The position numbers and the translations under genes were made by a program. The notes beneath the pieces are model-generated. The model was given only the letters and a program-made list of their open reading frames with translations, was not told the DNA's origin and ran no database searches. DNA of 64,000 nt from a bacterium (lineage in GTDB: Bacteria; Auribacterota; Tritonobacteria; UBA1439), in contig JAQUPF010000006.1 of NCBI GenBank assembly GCA_028716845.1, forward strand, positions 1 through 64,000, in the 5' to 3' direction. Shown one piece after another: positions 50,110-57,438 of the stretch (position 1 is its first letter; each line of letters begins with the position of its first letter).

Positions 50110-50838
50110 TCACGCGGCGCATATCTCGATCTCCGCGAACGGCCGCGGCTGGTGCGCCGCGATCCGCTTCATCCGGATGAGCTCCAGCAGCGCCAGGAAC
50201 GTCGCCACCACCTCCGCCCTGACGAGCGCCGCCCCGAAGAGGTCGCTGAACCGGATGGCCGGCCGCGAACGGAGCATCTCCAGGATGGCCGCGATCTTGT
50301 CGGTCACCGTGTACCGGTCCTCGACGATCTCCCGCGGGTCGCCGGTGCAGCGCCGGAGGACCTCCGAGAAGGCGCCGATGAGATCGAAGATGCTGATTTC
50401 CGGCAGCGGCGCGTCGCTCGCCTCCGGCAGGAAGCTCCGCTCGACATATCGCGGGTAGACGTCGTGCTGCCCGCCCTCCATCGTGGACAGGAACCCGGCC
50501 GCCTCCTTGAACCGCTTGTACTCAAGCAGCTGGCGGACGAGCGCCATGCGCGGGTCCTCGTCCTCCTCCCCCTCCTCCGCCGGCGGCCGCTCCTCGGGCG
50601 GCAGGAGCATCCGGGACTTGATCTGGAGGAGGGTGGCGGCCATCACGAGGAACTCGCTCGCGACGTCGAGGTCGAGCATCCGCATGAGGTCCAGGTACTG
50701 GAGGTACTGGTCCGTGATCTTCATGATCGGGATGTCGAAGATGTCCACCTCCTCCCGCCTGATGAGGAAGAGGAGGAGGTCGAGCGGCCCCTCGAAGAGC
50801 TCGAGCGCGACCTTGCACGCGCGCATGTCGCGCAGCAT
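50110..50838 (-). CDS. scpA: Segregation and condensation protein A
   Basis: 242 residues: the kleisin bridging the SMC heads. The N-terminal FEGPLDLLLFLIRREEVDIFDIPI is the family signature, with LLQIKSRMLLPP following, and a C-terminal winged helix ends the protein. The ATG is chosen for the GGGAG site upstream; a second Met 12 bases later is possible. It lies 29 bases after trpS. Confidence 0.95.
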   Translation of the reverse strand: MLRDMRACKVALELFEGPLDLLLFLIRREEVDIFDIPIMKITDQYLQYLDLMRMLDLDVASEFLVMAATLLQIKSRMLLPPEERPPAEEGEEDEDPRMALVRQLLEYKRFKEAAGFLSTMEGGQHDVYPRYVERSFLPEASDAPLPEISIFDLIGAFSEVLRRCTGDPREIVEDRYTVTDKIAAILEMLRSRPAIRFSDLFGAALVRAEVVATFLALLELIRMKRIAAHQPRPFAEIEICAA

Positions 50839-50867
50839 GCGCTCCCGGTCGTCGGTCTCCCCCGCCG

Positions 50868-51848
50868 TCAGCGGAGGAGCCCCATCGCCGCCTTCGCCTC
50901 CCGGATCGTGCCCCGGGCGATCTCCCCGCACCTGCATGCCCCCTCCCTGAGTACCCCCTCGATGAAGTCCCGCTTCCCCTTGAGCGCGGCGTGCCGCTCC
51001 CGGACGGGCGCGAGCTCCCGCGCGATGTTGTCCGCCAGGATCCGCTTGCAGTCGAGGCAGCCGATCCCCGCGGTCCGGCACCCCTCCGCGACGCGCGCCT
51101 GCTCCCCGGCGCTCGAGAACAGCCGGTGGAGGCTGAAGATGTTGCAGACGTCCGGGTTGCCGCGGTCCGTCCGTCGCTTCCGGGCGGGGTCGGTGACCGC
51201 CGTCGAGAGCTTCCTCCAGATCTCCTCGGGCGTCTCCGTGACGGCGATGTAGTTGTCGAGCGTCTTGCTCATCTTCGCCTGCCCGTCGAGGCCGAGGATC
51301 CTCGCCCCGCTCCCGACCCGCGCCGCCGGCTCGGGGAAGATGCCGCCGTATCGGTTGTTGAACTTCCGGGCGACGTCGCGGGCGAGCTCGATGTGCTGGA
51401 CCTGGTCCTCCCCCACCGGGACGATCTCCGCCTTGTAGAGCAGGATGTCGGCGGCCTGGAGGACCGGGTAGTCGAGGAGCCCCATGGTCACGTGCTCGCT
51501 GAACTGTGCCGACTTCTCCTTGTACTGGGTCATCCGCTCGAGGTACGCCACGGGGATCACCGTGTTGAAGTACCAGGCGAGCTCCGTGTGCTCGTGGACG
51601 TCCGACTGGACGAAGATGGTGCATCGGGCCGGGTCCACGCCGCAGGCGATGTAGCCCGCCGCCGCGTCGAGGATCCGCCCCGGCATCTCCGCCGGCTCGT
51701 ACGGGACGGTGATGGCATGGAGGTCCACGATGCAGAAGATGCAGTCGTGGGTGTCGAGGAGCTCCACCCAGTTCCTGATCGCCCCCAGGTAATTGCCGAC
51801 ATGGAGGATGCCGCTCGGCTGTATGCCGCTGAAGACCCGTTTTTTCAT
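50868..51848 (-). CDS. trpS: Tryptophanyl-tRNA synthetase
   Basis: 326 residues, class I. SGIQPSGILHVGNYLGAI carries the HIGH-like site and GLDGQAKMSKTLDNYI the KMSKS loop. It is the first gene of the run leading through scpAB into the aromatic genes, behind a promoter with a perfect TTGACA. Confidence 0.96.
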   Translation of the reverse strand: MKKRVFSGIQPSGILHVGNYLGAIRNWVELLDTHDCIFCIVDLHAITVPYEPAEMPGRILDAAAGYIACGVDPARCTIFVQSDVHEHTELAWYFNTVIPVAYLERMTQYKEKSAQFSEHVTMGLLDYPVLQAADILLYKAEIVPVGEDQVQHIELARDVARKFNNRYGGIFPEPAARVGSGARILGLDGQAKMSKTLDNYIAVTETPEEIWRKLSTAVTDPARKRRTDRGNPDVCNIFSLHRLFSSAGEQARVAEGCRTAGIGCLDCKRILADNIARELAPVRERHAALKGKRDFIEGVLREGACRCGEIARGTIREAKAAMGLLR

Positions 51849-51872
51849 GGCGTCGGACCCAGAATGGGCCGT

Positions 51873-51901
51873 ATCTTATCAATTCGGCATGTGCGTGTCA
51901 A
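51873..51901 (-). promoter_or_regulatory. trpS promoter with consensus -35
   Basis: On the minus strand TTGACA (perfect), a 17-base spacer and TAAGAT lie between the acylphosphatase stop and trpS, predicting a leader of about 18 bases. It would drive the trpS, scpAB, pheA, shikimate, tyrA run independently of the acylphosphatase gene. Confidence 0.75.
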
Positions 51902-51919
51902 ACGACCGTCTCGCCCCGG

Positions 51920-52192
51920 CTACGCGCGCACGCGGAAGTCGCGGAACTCGCCGGCATACGGCTCCACGGCGGCGCTGATCTCCTCGACCGACGCCCCCGG
52001 CGGACCGTGCCTGAACCATGCCGCCATCCGGTCCACCTCCGCGTCGCCGCCCTCGATCACCGCCTCGATCCTCCCGTCGGGGAGGTTGCGGATCCATCCG
52101 GTGACCCCGATCGAGTCCGCCGTGCGCTGGGCATAGTAGCGGAAACAGACGCCCTGGACGACGCCGCCGGCGATGATGCGGACGCGCTTCAT
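51920..52192 (-). CDS. acyP: Acylphosphatase
   Basis: 90 residues. The active-site motif GGVVQGVCFRYYAQRTA (GxVQGVxFR, catalytic Arg) and GWIRNLPDGRIEAVIEG are diagnostic. It hydrolyses acyl phosphates. The ATG before KRVRI is chosen over upstream in-frame codons because a near-consensus promoter ends 7 bases before it, so those codons would not be transcribed. Confidence 0.94.
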   Translation of the reverse strand: MKRVRIIAGGVVQGVCFRYYAQRTADSIGVTGWIRNLPDGRIEAVIEGGDAEVDRMAAWFRHGPPGASVEEISAAVEPYAGEFRDFRVRA

Positions 52193-52199
52193 GGAGCTG

Positions 52200-52228
52200 A
52201 TTATATCGCCGCCGCCGCGCATTGACAA
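52200..52228 (-). promoter_or_regulatory. acyP promoter predicting a leaderless mRNA
   Basis: On the minus strand TTGTCA, a 17-base spacer and a perfect TATAAT are followed by only CAGCTCC before the acylphosphatase ATG. Transcription should start at or within a base or two of the ATG, so the message would have no leader or Shine-Dalgarno. Confidence 0.7.
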
Positions 52229-52243
52229 TCGCCGCCGCCCGGC

Positions 52244-52446
52244 CGCGGATGAGAATATGTACTCCTTGCCGCGGATCCCCGCGGATTATTGACGGATCTT
52301 CACGGATCGTTTCGCGGTATTATCCGTTGCGATCGGTGAGAATCCGCGGCTGAAAATCAGGTTCGTTCCCCTTTGAACGTTCAACTTTCGGCTGTGGTTC
52401 TATCCGCGTGGATCCGTACTGATCGGTGGTAATCCGTGGTGAATGT
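52244..52446 (+). repeat. Dispersed intergenic repeat element, copy 5
   Basis: It fills the divergent gap between acylphosphatase and the acyltransferase. It has GCCGCGGATCCCCGCGG, ATCTTCACGGATCG, CTTTGAACGTTCAACTTTCGG (one arm of the common inverted repeat) and TGGATCCGTACTGATCGG words, and ends near GTAATCCGTGGTGAA. A possible TATAGT -10 for the acyltransferase lies just outside at 52461. Confidence 0.7.
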
Positions 52447-52494
52447 GTGCTTCTAAATGGTATAGTAAGGTGCTTTGGCGGCGGGAGGGATCGG

Positions 52495-53253
52495 ATGAAG
52501 GGAAACGGCGGGGAGAACCTGCGCGAAACGCTCTACGGCTCGGGGGGGGGCGCCCTCCGGAAATACATGCGCCTCTCCGTCGGGGAGGGCGGCCTGCGCG
52601 CCCTCCTCGGGTATGAGCTCCGCATCCTCCTCTTCGAGAACGTCCCCGGCGCGCTCGGCATCGCCCTCCGGCGGCTCTTCTACCGCTCGATGCTCGGCGG
52701 CGCCGGCCGGGGGATCATCCTCGGGAAGGGGCTCACGGTCAGGCACCCGTCGAAGATCTTCCTCGGCGACAATGTCGCCGTGGACGACTACTGCTCGCTC
52801 GACGCGCGCGGCGGGCCCGACGCCCGGATCGAGATCGGCGGCGGCACGGTCATCTCCCGCGGCTCCATCCTCCGGACGAAGAACGGCCGCATCACGCTCG
52901 GCCCCGGCGGCAGCATCGGCTCGCACTGCATCCTCTCCTCCATCAGCTCGCTCGAGATCGGGCCGAACCTCCTCATGGCGTCCTCCTGCTTCGTCACGGC
53001 GGGCGGCGGGCACGCCTTCGACCGTCTCGACGTGCCGGTCGCGGCGCAGGGGATGGTCTCGAGGGGGGGCGTCGTCATCGGGGAGAACGTCTGGATCGGG
53101 GCGCACGCCGTCATCCTGGACGGCGTGCGGATCGGCGACAACGCCGTCATCGGGGCGTGCGCGCTCGTGAACAGGGACATTCCCGCCTGCGCCGTCGCCT
53201 ACGGGATCCCGGCGAGGCCGGTGCGTGACCGGCGGGACAATCCGGCGGGCTGA
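52495..53253 (+). CDS. Hexapeptide-repeat acyltransferase
   Basis: 252 residues from an ATG with GGGAGGG upstream. After about 70 helical residues, a left-handed beta-helix of hexapeptide repeats runs to the end (IFLGDNVAVDDYCSL, IEIGGGTVISRGS, VVIGENVWIGAHAVILDGVRIGDNAVIGACALV). The tail YGIPARPVRD is typical of WcaF/maltose-O-acetyltransferase-like enzymes that acetylate sugars. The acceptor is unknown. The 3-base gap to the next gene suggests co-transcription with the glycerol-3-phosphate dehydrogenase. Confidence 0.85.
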   Translation: MKGNGGENLRETLYGSGGGALRKYMRLSVGEGGLRALLGYELRILLFENVPGALGIALRRLFYRSMLGGAGRGIILGKGLTVRHPSKIFLGDNVAVDDYCSLDARGGPDARIEIGGGTVISRGSILRTKNGRITLGPGGSIGSHCILSSISSLEIGPNLLMASSCFVTAGGGHAFDRLDVPVAAQGMVSRGGVVIGENVWIGAHAVILDGVRIGDNAVIGACALVNRDIPACAVAYGIPARPVRDRRDNPAG

Positions 53254-53283
53254 CCGGTGCAGGACACCCCGGGCGCCTCCTCG

Positions 53284-54957
53284 ATGAAGCGGGACACCGC
53301 GCGGCTCGCCGGCGAGCGGTTCGACATTCTCGTCATCGGCGCGGGCATCTACGGGGCGTGCGCCGCCCGCGACGCGGCGCTCCGCGGCCTGAAGGTCGCC
53401 CTCATCGACCGCGGCGACTTCGGCGCGGCGACCTCCCAGAACAGCCTCAAGATCATCCACGGCGGCCTCCGCTACCTCCAGCAGGCGGACGTCGTCCGCA
53501 TGCGGGAATCCATCCGGGAGCGGCGGACCCTCATGCAGATCGCCCCCCACTTCGTCCATCCCCTCCCCTGCCTCATGCCGACCTACGGGCATTTCACGAA
53601 GGGCCGGGAGGCGCTCGCCGTCGCCATGCTCCTCAACGACCTCGTCGGCTTCGACCGGAACTGGATCGACGACCCGCAGAAGCGGCTGCCCGCCGGCCGC
53701 ATCCTGTCGCGGGCGGAGGTGCTCGAACTGCTTCCCGGCGTCGCCCGCGAGGGGCTCACCGGCGGCGCCCTCTGGCACGACTGCCAGACCCACAACTCCG
53801 AGCGCCTGCTCCTCTCGTTCATCCTCTCGGCGGCGGACGAGGGGGCGTGCGCGGCGAACTACGTCGAGGCGACCGGATTCATCGCGAGCGGCGGGAGGGT
53901 CCTCGGGGCGCGGGCGGCCGACCGGCTCGGGGGCGGCGAGTTCGACATACGCGCCGGCGTTGTCCTGAACGCCGCCGGCCCCTGGACGGACGTGCTCCTC
54001 GGGCGACTCGGCCCGGTCCGCCCCTCCCTCCGGCTCTCGTCCGCGATGAACCTCGTCACGAGGCCGTTCATCAGCGCCTGCGCGGCCGGCCTGTCCTGCC
54101 GCCACGAGACCATGGCGGAGGACGCGATCGTCGGGAGGGGATCGCGCCTCTTCTTCGTCGCCCCCTGGCGCGACGCCGCCCTCGCGGGGACGGCCCACGC
54201 CCCCTACGGCGGCGACCCGGACGATTTCCGCGTCGACGGGCGCGACATCGACCGCCTCCTCGGCGACATCAACAGCGCCTACCCGGTGGCGCGCCTCACC
54301 CGGGAGGACGTGCGCGCCGTCTACGCGGGGCTCCTCCCGATGCGGGGCGTGCGCCGCGGGAGCGGCGAGGTCACGCTCCTCAAGCACTACCGGATCATCG
54401 ACCACGCGCGCCGCGACGGCTGGGAGAACATCGTCTCGATCATCGGCGTGAAATACACCACCGCCCGCGACGTGGCCTCCCGGGCCGTCGACCTCGCCCT
54501 CCTGAAGCTCGGCCGGCCGTTCGTCGGGAGCCGGAGCGCCGGCGTGCCCGTCCGCGGGGGGATGATCGAGCGGTTCCAGGAGTTCCTCGACGGGGCGGTC
54601 CGCTCGAGGCCGCCCTGGATCGGCGCCGAGTGCATGACGCACCTCGTCTACCACTACGGCTCGTCCCTCGGCGACATCCTCTCGCTCATCGGGTCGGACG
54701 GGTCGCTCGCCGCGCCGGTCCCCGGCCAGCGGTACGTGACCGCCGCAGAGGTCGTCCACGCCGTCCGGCACGAGATGGCGCGCACGCTCGCCGACGTCGT
54801 CTTCCGCCGCACGGAGCTCGGCTCGGCCGGCTGCCCCGGAGACGAATGCCTCCGGGCCTGCGCCGCCCTCGCGGGCGCCGAGCTCGGCTGGGACGAGGCC
54901 CGCGCCGAGCGGGAGATCGAGGCCGTCCGCTCCCTGGCCGCGGTCCCCTCCCCCTGA
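53284..54957 (+). CDS. glpD: FAD-dependent glycerol-3-phosphate dehydrogenase
   Basis: 557 residues. The FAD motif FDILVIGAGIYGACAARDAALRG and SQNSLKIIHGGLRYL are characteristic of GlpD/GlpA-type dehydrogenases; the C-terminal helical domain (DAO_C) is present from about residue 430 (YVTAAEVVHAVRHEM). It oxidises glycerol-3-phosphate to DHAP, passing electrons to quinone. The ATG gives a family-like start; a GTG at 53257, 3 bases after the acyltransferase stop, is an alternative. The direction of electron flow is not known from sequence. Confidence 0.85.
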   Translation: MKRDTARLAGERFDILVIGAGIYGACAARDAALRGLKVALIDRGDFGAATSQNSLKIIHGGLRYLQQADVVRMRESIRERRTLMQIAPHFVHPLPCLMPTYGHFTKGREALAVAMLLNDLVGFDRNWIDDPQKRLPAGRILSRAEVLELLPGVAREGLTGGALWHDCQTHNSERLLLSFILSAADEGACAANYVEATGFIASGGRVLGARAADRLGGGEFDIRAGVVLNAAGPWTDVLLGRLGPVRPSLRLSSAMNLVTRPFISACAAGLSCRHETMAEDAIVGRGSRLFFVAPWRDAALAGTAHAPYGGDPDDFRVDGRDIDRLLGDINSAYPVARLTREDVRAVYAGLLPMRGVRRGSGEVTLLKHYRIIDHARRDGWENIVSIIGVKYTTARDVASRAVDLALLKLGRPFVGSRSAGVPVRGGMIERFQEFLDGAVRSRPPWIGAECMTHLVYHYGSSLGDILSLIGSDGSLAAPVPGQRYVTAAEVVHAVRHEMARTLADVVFRRTELGSAGCPGDECLRACAALAGAELGWDEARAEREIEAVRSLAAVPSP

Positions 54958-54971
54958 CCTCACCGCCGTTC

Positions 54972-55038
54972 GAAGCACCAATCCACCACAGCCGAAAACA
55001 CGACATCCCGGCCGCGGCGGGTCGCCGTGTTTTCGGCT
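54972..55038 (+). repeat. Repeat boundary motif and 13-bp inverted repeat upstream of lexA
   Basis: A short fragment, GAAGCACCAATCCACCAC, matches the repeat-family boundary. A perfect 13-base inverted repeat follows: AGCCGAAAACACG (54990-55002) and CGTGTTTTCGGCT (55026-55038) with a 23-base loop. The right arm ends on the first base of the lexA -35, so it could be an operator or a transcript hairpin. The rest of the 198-base glpD-lexA gap shows only the promoter. Confidence 0.65.
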
Positions 55039-55066
55039 TGACTTTCGCTTTTTTTTCGCCTACGCT
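55038..55066 (+). promoter_or_regulatory. Probable lexA promoter
   Basis: TTGACT, a 17-base spacer and TACGCT. The -35 is strong and the -10 weak (three of six). The predicted leader is about 80 bases. The -35 abuts the right arm of the 13-base inverted repeat. Confidence 0.5.
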
Positions 55067-55155
55067 GGTTATGGAGACTGGGGGCGGGGACCGGCCGAAA
55101 GCCCCGGGAGGCGGCGGCCCGGTCAAGCCGAACAACCGCCATTCCCCGATCAACG

Positions 55156-55794
55156 ATGAACGAGAAACGAGAAACGGTCGTCAGCGCTCCCCTGACGAGG
55201 CGGCAGCGGCAGATATTGGACTACTTGGGCGATTTCATCGGGCGGCGCGGCTACGCCCCGAGTATCGAGGAGATCGGCCGGCGCTTCGGCCTCTCCTCCC
55301 CCGCCACGGTGCACCGGCACCTCGTGAACCTCGAGAGGAAGGGCGCCATCAGCCGCCTCTGGAACCGGAGCCGCTCGATCGAGCTTGTCCCCCCCGGGGC
55401 GATCGGCGCGGCGGCGGTGGAGCTCCCGCTCCTGGGCCGCATCGCCGCGGGCCGGCCGATCGAGGCGCTCCCCTCCGCGGAGACGATGGCCGTGCCGGCG
55501 GAGTTCGCCGGATCGGGGAACACCTACGTCCTGCGGGTGAAGGGCGACTCGATGATCGACGAGCAGATCCGGGACGGAGATTACGTCGTCGTCGAGCGGC
55601 GGAGCACCGCGGAGGACGGGGAGACGGTCGTCGCCCTCCTGCGCGGCGAGGAGGTGACGCTGAAGAAGTTCCGCCGGCGGGCGGGGAAGGTCGCGCTCGT
55701 CCCGGCGAATCCCGCCGTGCCGGCGATCGCCGTCCACCCCCGCGACCTGGTCATCCAGGGGGTGGTGGTCGCGGTGCTCCGGAAGTACCGGTAA
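55156..55794 (+). CDS. lexA: LexA repressor
   Basis: 212 residues. An N-terminal winged helix (LTRRQRQILDYLGDFIGRRGYAPSI, then SSPATVHRHLVNLERKG) and a C-terminal S24-type self-cleavage domain. The scissile pair is Ala98-Gly99 in GRIAAGRP; the catalytic dyad is Ser132 (GDSMID) and Lys170 (VTLKKF). RecA filaments stimulate self-cleavage, derepressing the SOS genes. dinB and dnaE2 follow on the same strand. The stop codon is immediately followed by repeat copy 7. Confidence 0.96.
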   Translation: MNEKRETVVSAPLTRRQRQILDYLGDFIGRRGYAPSIEEIGRRFGLSSPATVHRHLVNLERKGAISRLWNRSRSIELVPPGAIGAAAVELPLLGRIAAGRPIEALPSAETMAVPAEFAGSGNTYVLRVKGDSMIDEQIRDGDYVVVERRSTAEDGETVVALLRGEEVTLKKFRRRAGKVALVPANPAVPAIAVHPRDLVIQGVVVAVLRKYR

Positions 55795-55796
55795 AT

Positions 55797-56072
55797 CCGC
55801 GCGCATTGTTTCGCCGAGGATAAAAATATGCACCACGCGCCACTGATATTCACGGATCATCGACGGATATTCGCAGATTCCGATTCGCCACAGAGGTCAC
55901 AGAGGACACAGAGAAAGAGCATCGCTGCGTTGTATCAGATCTGCGCCTATCTGCGTTCATCTGCGGCTGAAAATCGGTTTCTTTCCGCTTTTCACCTGTA
56001 ACTTTTGGCTGCAATCGGATCCGTGGTGATCCGCAATCATCCGTTGTAATCCGCGGTCGATTGGTGCTTCGC
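55797..56072 (+). repeat. Dispersed intergenic repeat element, copy 7
   Basis: It fills the lexA-dinB gap (about 296 bases to the preferred dinB ATG). It has AATCCGCGCGCATTG right at the lexA stop, a GCCACAGAGGTCACAGAGG run (55887-55914), TCTGCGTTCATCTGCGGCTG, ACTTTTGGCTGCAATCGGAT and the inverted boundary GGTCGATTGGTGC. It faces the boundary motif at 54975, so lexA is flanked by inverted copies. Confidence 0.75.
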
Positions 56073-56090
56073 ATGGGCGGCGGGGCCTCC

Positions 56091-57290
56091 ATGAATCGGG
56101 TCATCTTCCACCTGGACGTGGACGCCTTCTTCGTGTCGGTGGAGCGGCTGCGCCGGCCGTGGCTGCGGGGGAGGCCGGTCGTCGTGGGCGGCGACCCGGC
56201 ACGGCGGGGCGTGGTCGCCTCCGCCTCGTACGAGGCGCGGCGGTGCGGCATCCGCGCGGGGGCGCCGCTCGCGAGCGCCCGGCGGCTCTGCCCCTCCTGC
56301 GTCTTCCTCCCCTGCGCCCTCGGCGACTACGCCGCCGTCTCCGGCCGGCTCTTCCGCATCCTGGACCGTTACACGCCCGACGTGGAGCCGCTCTCGATCG
56401 AGGAGGCGTACCTCGACATGAGCGGCACCCGCCTGCTCCGCGGCCACCCGCTCCTCGCGGCCGAGACGCTCCGCGGCGACATCGGTCGGGAGACCGGCCT
56501 CGCCTCCTCCATCGGCGTCGCCCGGAACAAGCTCACTGCGCGGATCGCCTCGGCGCGCGCCAAGCCGAACGGCATCCTCTACGTCATGCCCGGCCGCGAG
56601 CGGGAGTTCCTCGCGCCGCTCCCCGTCCGCGAAATGCCCGGCGTCGGGCCCCGCACGGAGGAGGCGCTCCGGCGCATGGGGATCGTGACGATCGGCGACC
56701 TGGCGGCCGCCGGCGGGCGGCTCCTCTCCGCCGCATTCGGCGCCGCGGGCGCCCGGATCGCCGAGGCGGCGGCGGGGAGGGACGACGATCCGGTCTCGCC
56801 GCCGGCGGAGGCGCGCTCCGTCGGCAGGGAGACGACGTTCGCCGAGGACATCCTCGACCGCGCCGCGGTCCTGGCGCGCCTCTCGGCGCTCGTGGAGGAG
56901 TCGTGCCGGTCGCTCCGCGGAGACGGGAGGCAGGCGCGGACCGTCACGCTCAAGCTCCGCTACGCGGACTTCGCCACCGTCGCCCGCTCGGCGACGCTCG
57001 CCGAGCCGACCGACATCGACCGGGAGGTGCTTGCCGCCGCCGCGGCGCTCCTCGGAAAAACCTGGACCCGGCGGCTGAAGATCCGGCTCGTCGGCGTCCG
57101 CCTCTCGAATCTCACGGGGGGCGACTGGCAGCCCCGCCTCATCGCCGGGCCGGACCGGGCCCGTCTCAAGCGGCTCTACGCGGGCCTCGACCGCATCAGG
57201 GAGCAGTACGGCGGCGGGGCGATCCGGGCGGGGACGAGCATCGATCCCGGCGTCTCCATAAAGCACCAATTCACCACGGAGGGACACTGA
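56091..57290 (+). CDS. dinB: DNA polymerase IV (Y-family, DinB-type)
   Basis: 399 residues from the ATG before NRVIFHLDVDAFF; upstream in-frame starts fall in a repeat. Palm motifs: Asp9 in HLDVDAFF and EPLSIEEAYLD, where the usual Asp-Glu pair reads Glu104-Glu105. A helix-hairpin-helix thumb (REMPGVGPRTEEALRRMGI) and a little-finger domain follow. No classical C-terminal beta-clamp motif was recognised. The last nine residues (KHQFTTEGH) and the stop codon come from a dispersed-repeat copy. With dnaE2 and lexA it forms a damage-tolerance cassette. Confidence 0.92.
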   Translation: MNRVIFHLDVDAFFVSVERLRRPWLRGRPVVVGGDPARRGVVASASYEARRCGIRAGAPLASARRLCPSCVFLPCALGDYAAVSGRLFRILDRYTPDVEPLSIEEAYLDMSGTRLLRGHPLLAAETLRGDIGRETGLASSIGVARNKLTARIASARAKPNGILYVMPGREREFLAPLPVREMPGVGPRTEEALRRMGIVTIGDLAAAGGRLLSAAFGAAGARIAEAAAGRDDDPVSPPAEARSVGRETTFAEDILDRAAVLARLSALVEESCRSLRGDGRQARTVTLKLRYADFATVARSATLAEPTDIDREVLAAAAALLGKTWTRRLKIRLVGVRLSNLTGGDWQPRLIAGPDRARLKRLYAGLDRIREQYGGGAIRAGTSIDPGVSIKHQFTTEGH

Positions 57291-57424
57291 TCCAAACTAC
57301 TGTCCAAAGTTGAAAGTTCAAAGTCGAAAGAATGATGATCTCCACTTTGTACTTTCAACTTTCCGCTTTTAACTGTCGTTGCATCCGTCAGGAATCCGTG
57401 AAGATCCGCGGTGAGGAGTGCATC
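57262..57424 (+). repeat. Dispersed repeat element, copy 8, hairpin form overlapping dinB end
   Basis: It starts with AAGCACCAATTCACCACGG inside the last codons of dinB and runs to the dnaE2 start. It has an almost perfect stem: AAAGTTGAAAGTTCAAAGT (57306-57324) pairs with 57344-57362 at 18 of 19 positions over a 19-base loop. It ends in ATCCGTGAAGATCCGCGGTG words. Confidence 0.85.
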
Positions 57425-57438
57425 TTCCCCGGCCGGCG

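Noticed and set aside
23427-57424. CRISPR array reading of the intergenic repeats
   Set aside because: Units are not of constant length or spacing, are scattered over many loci, and no cas gene is present.
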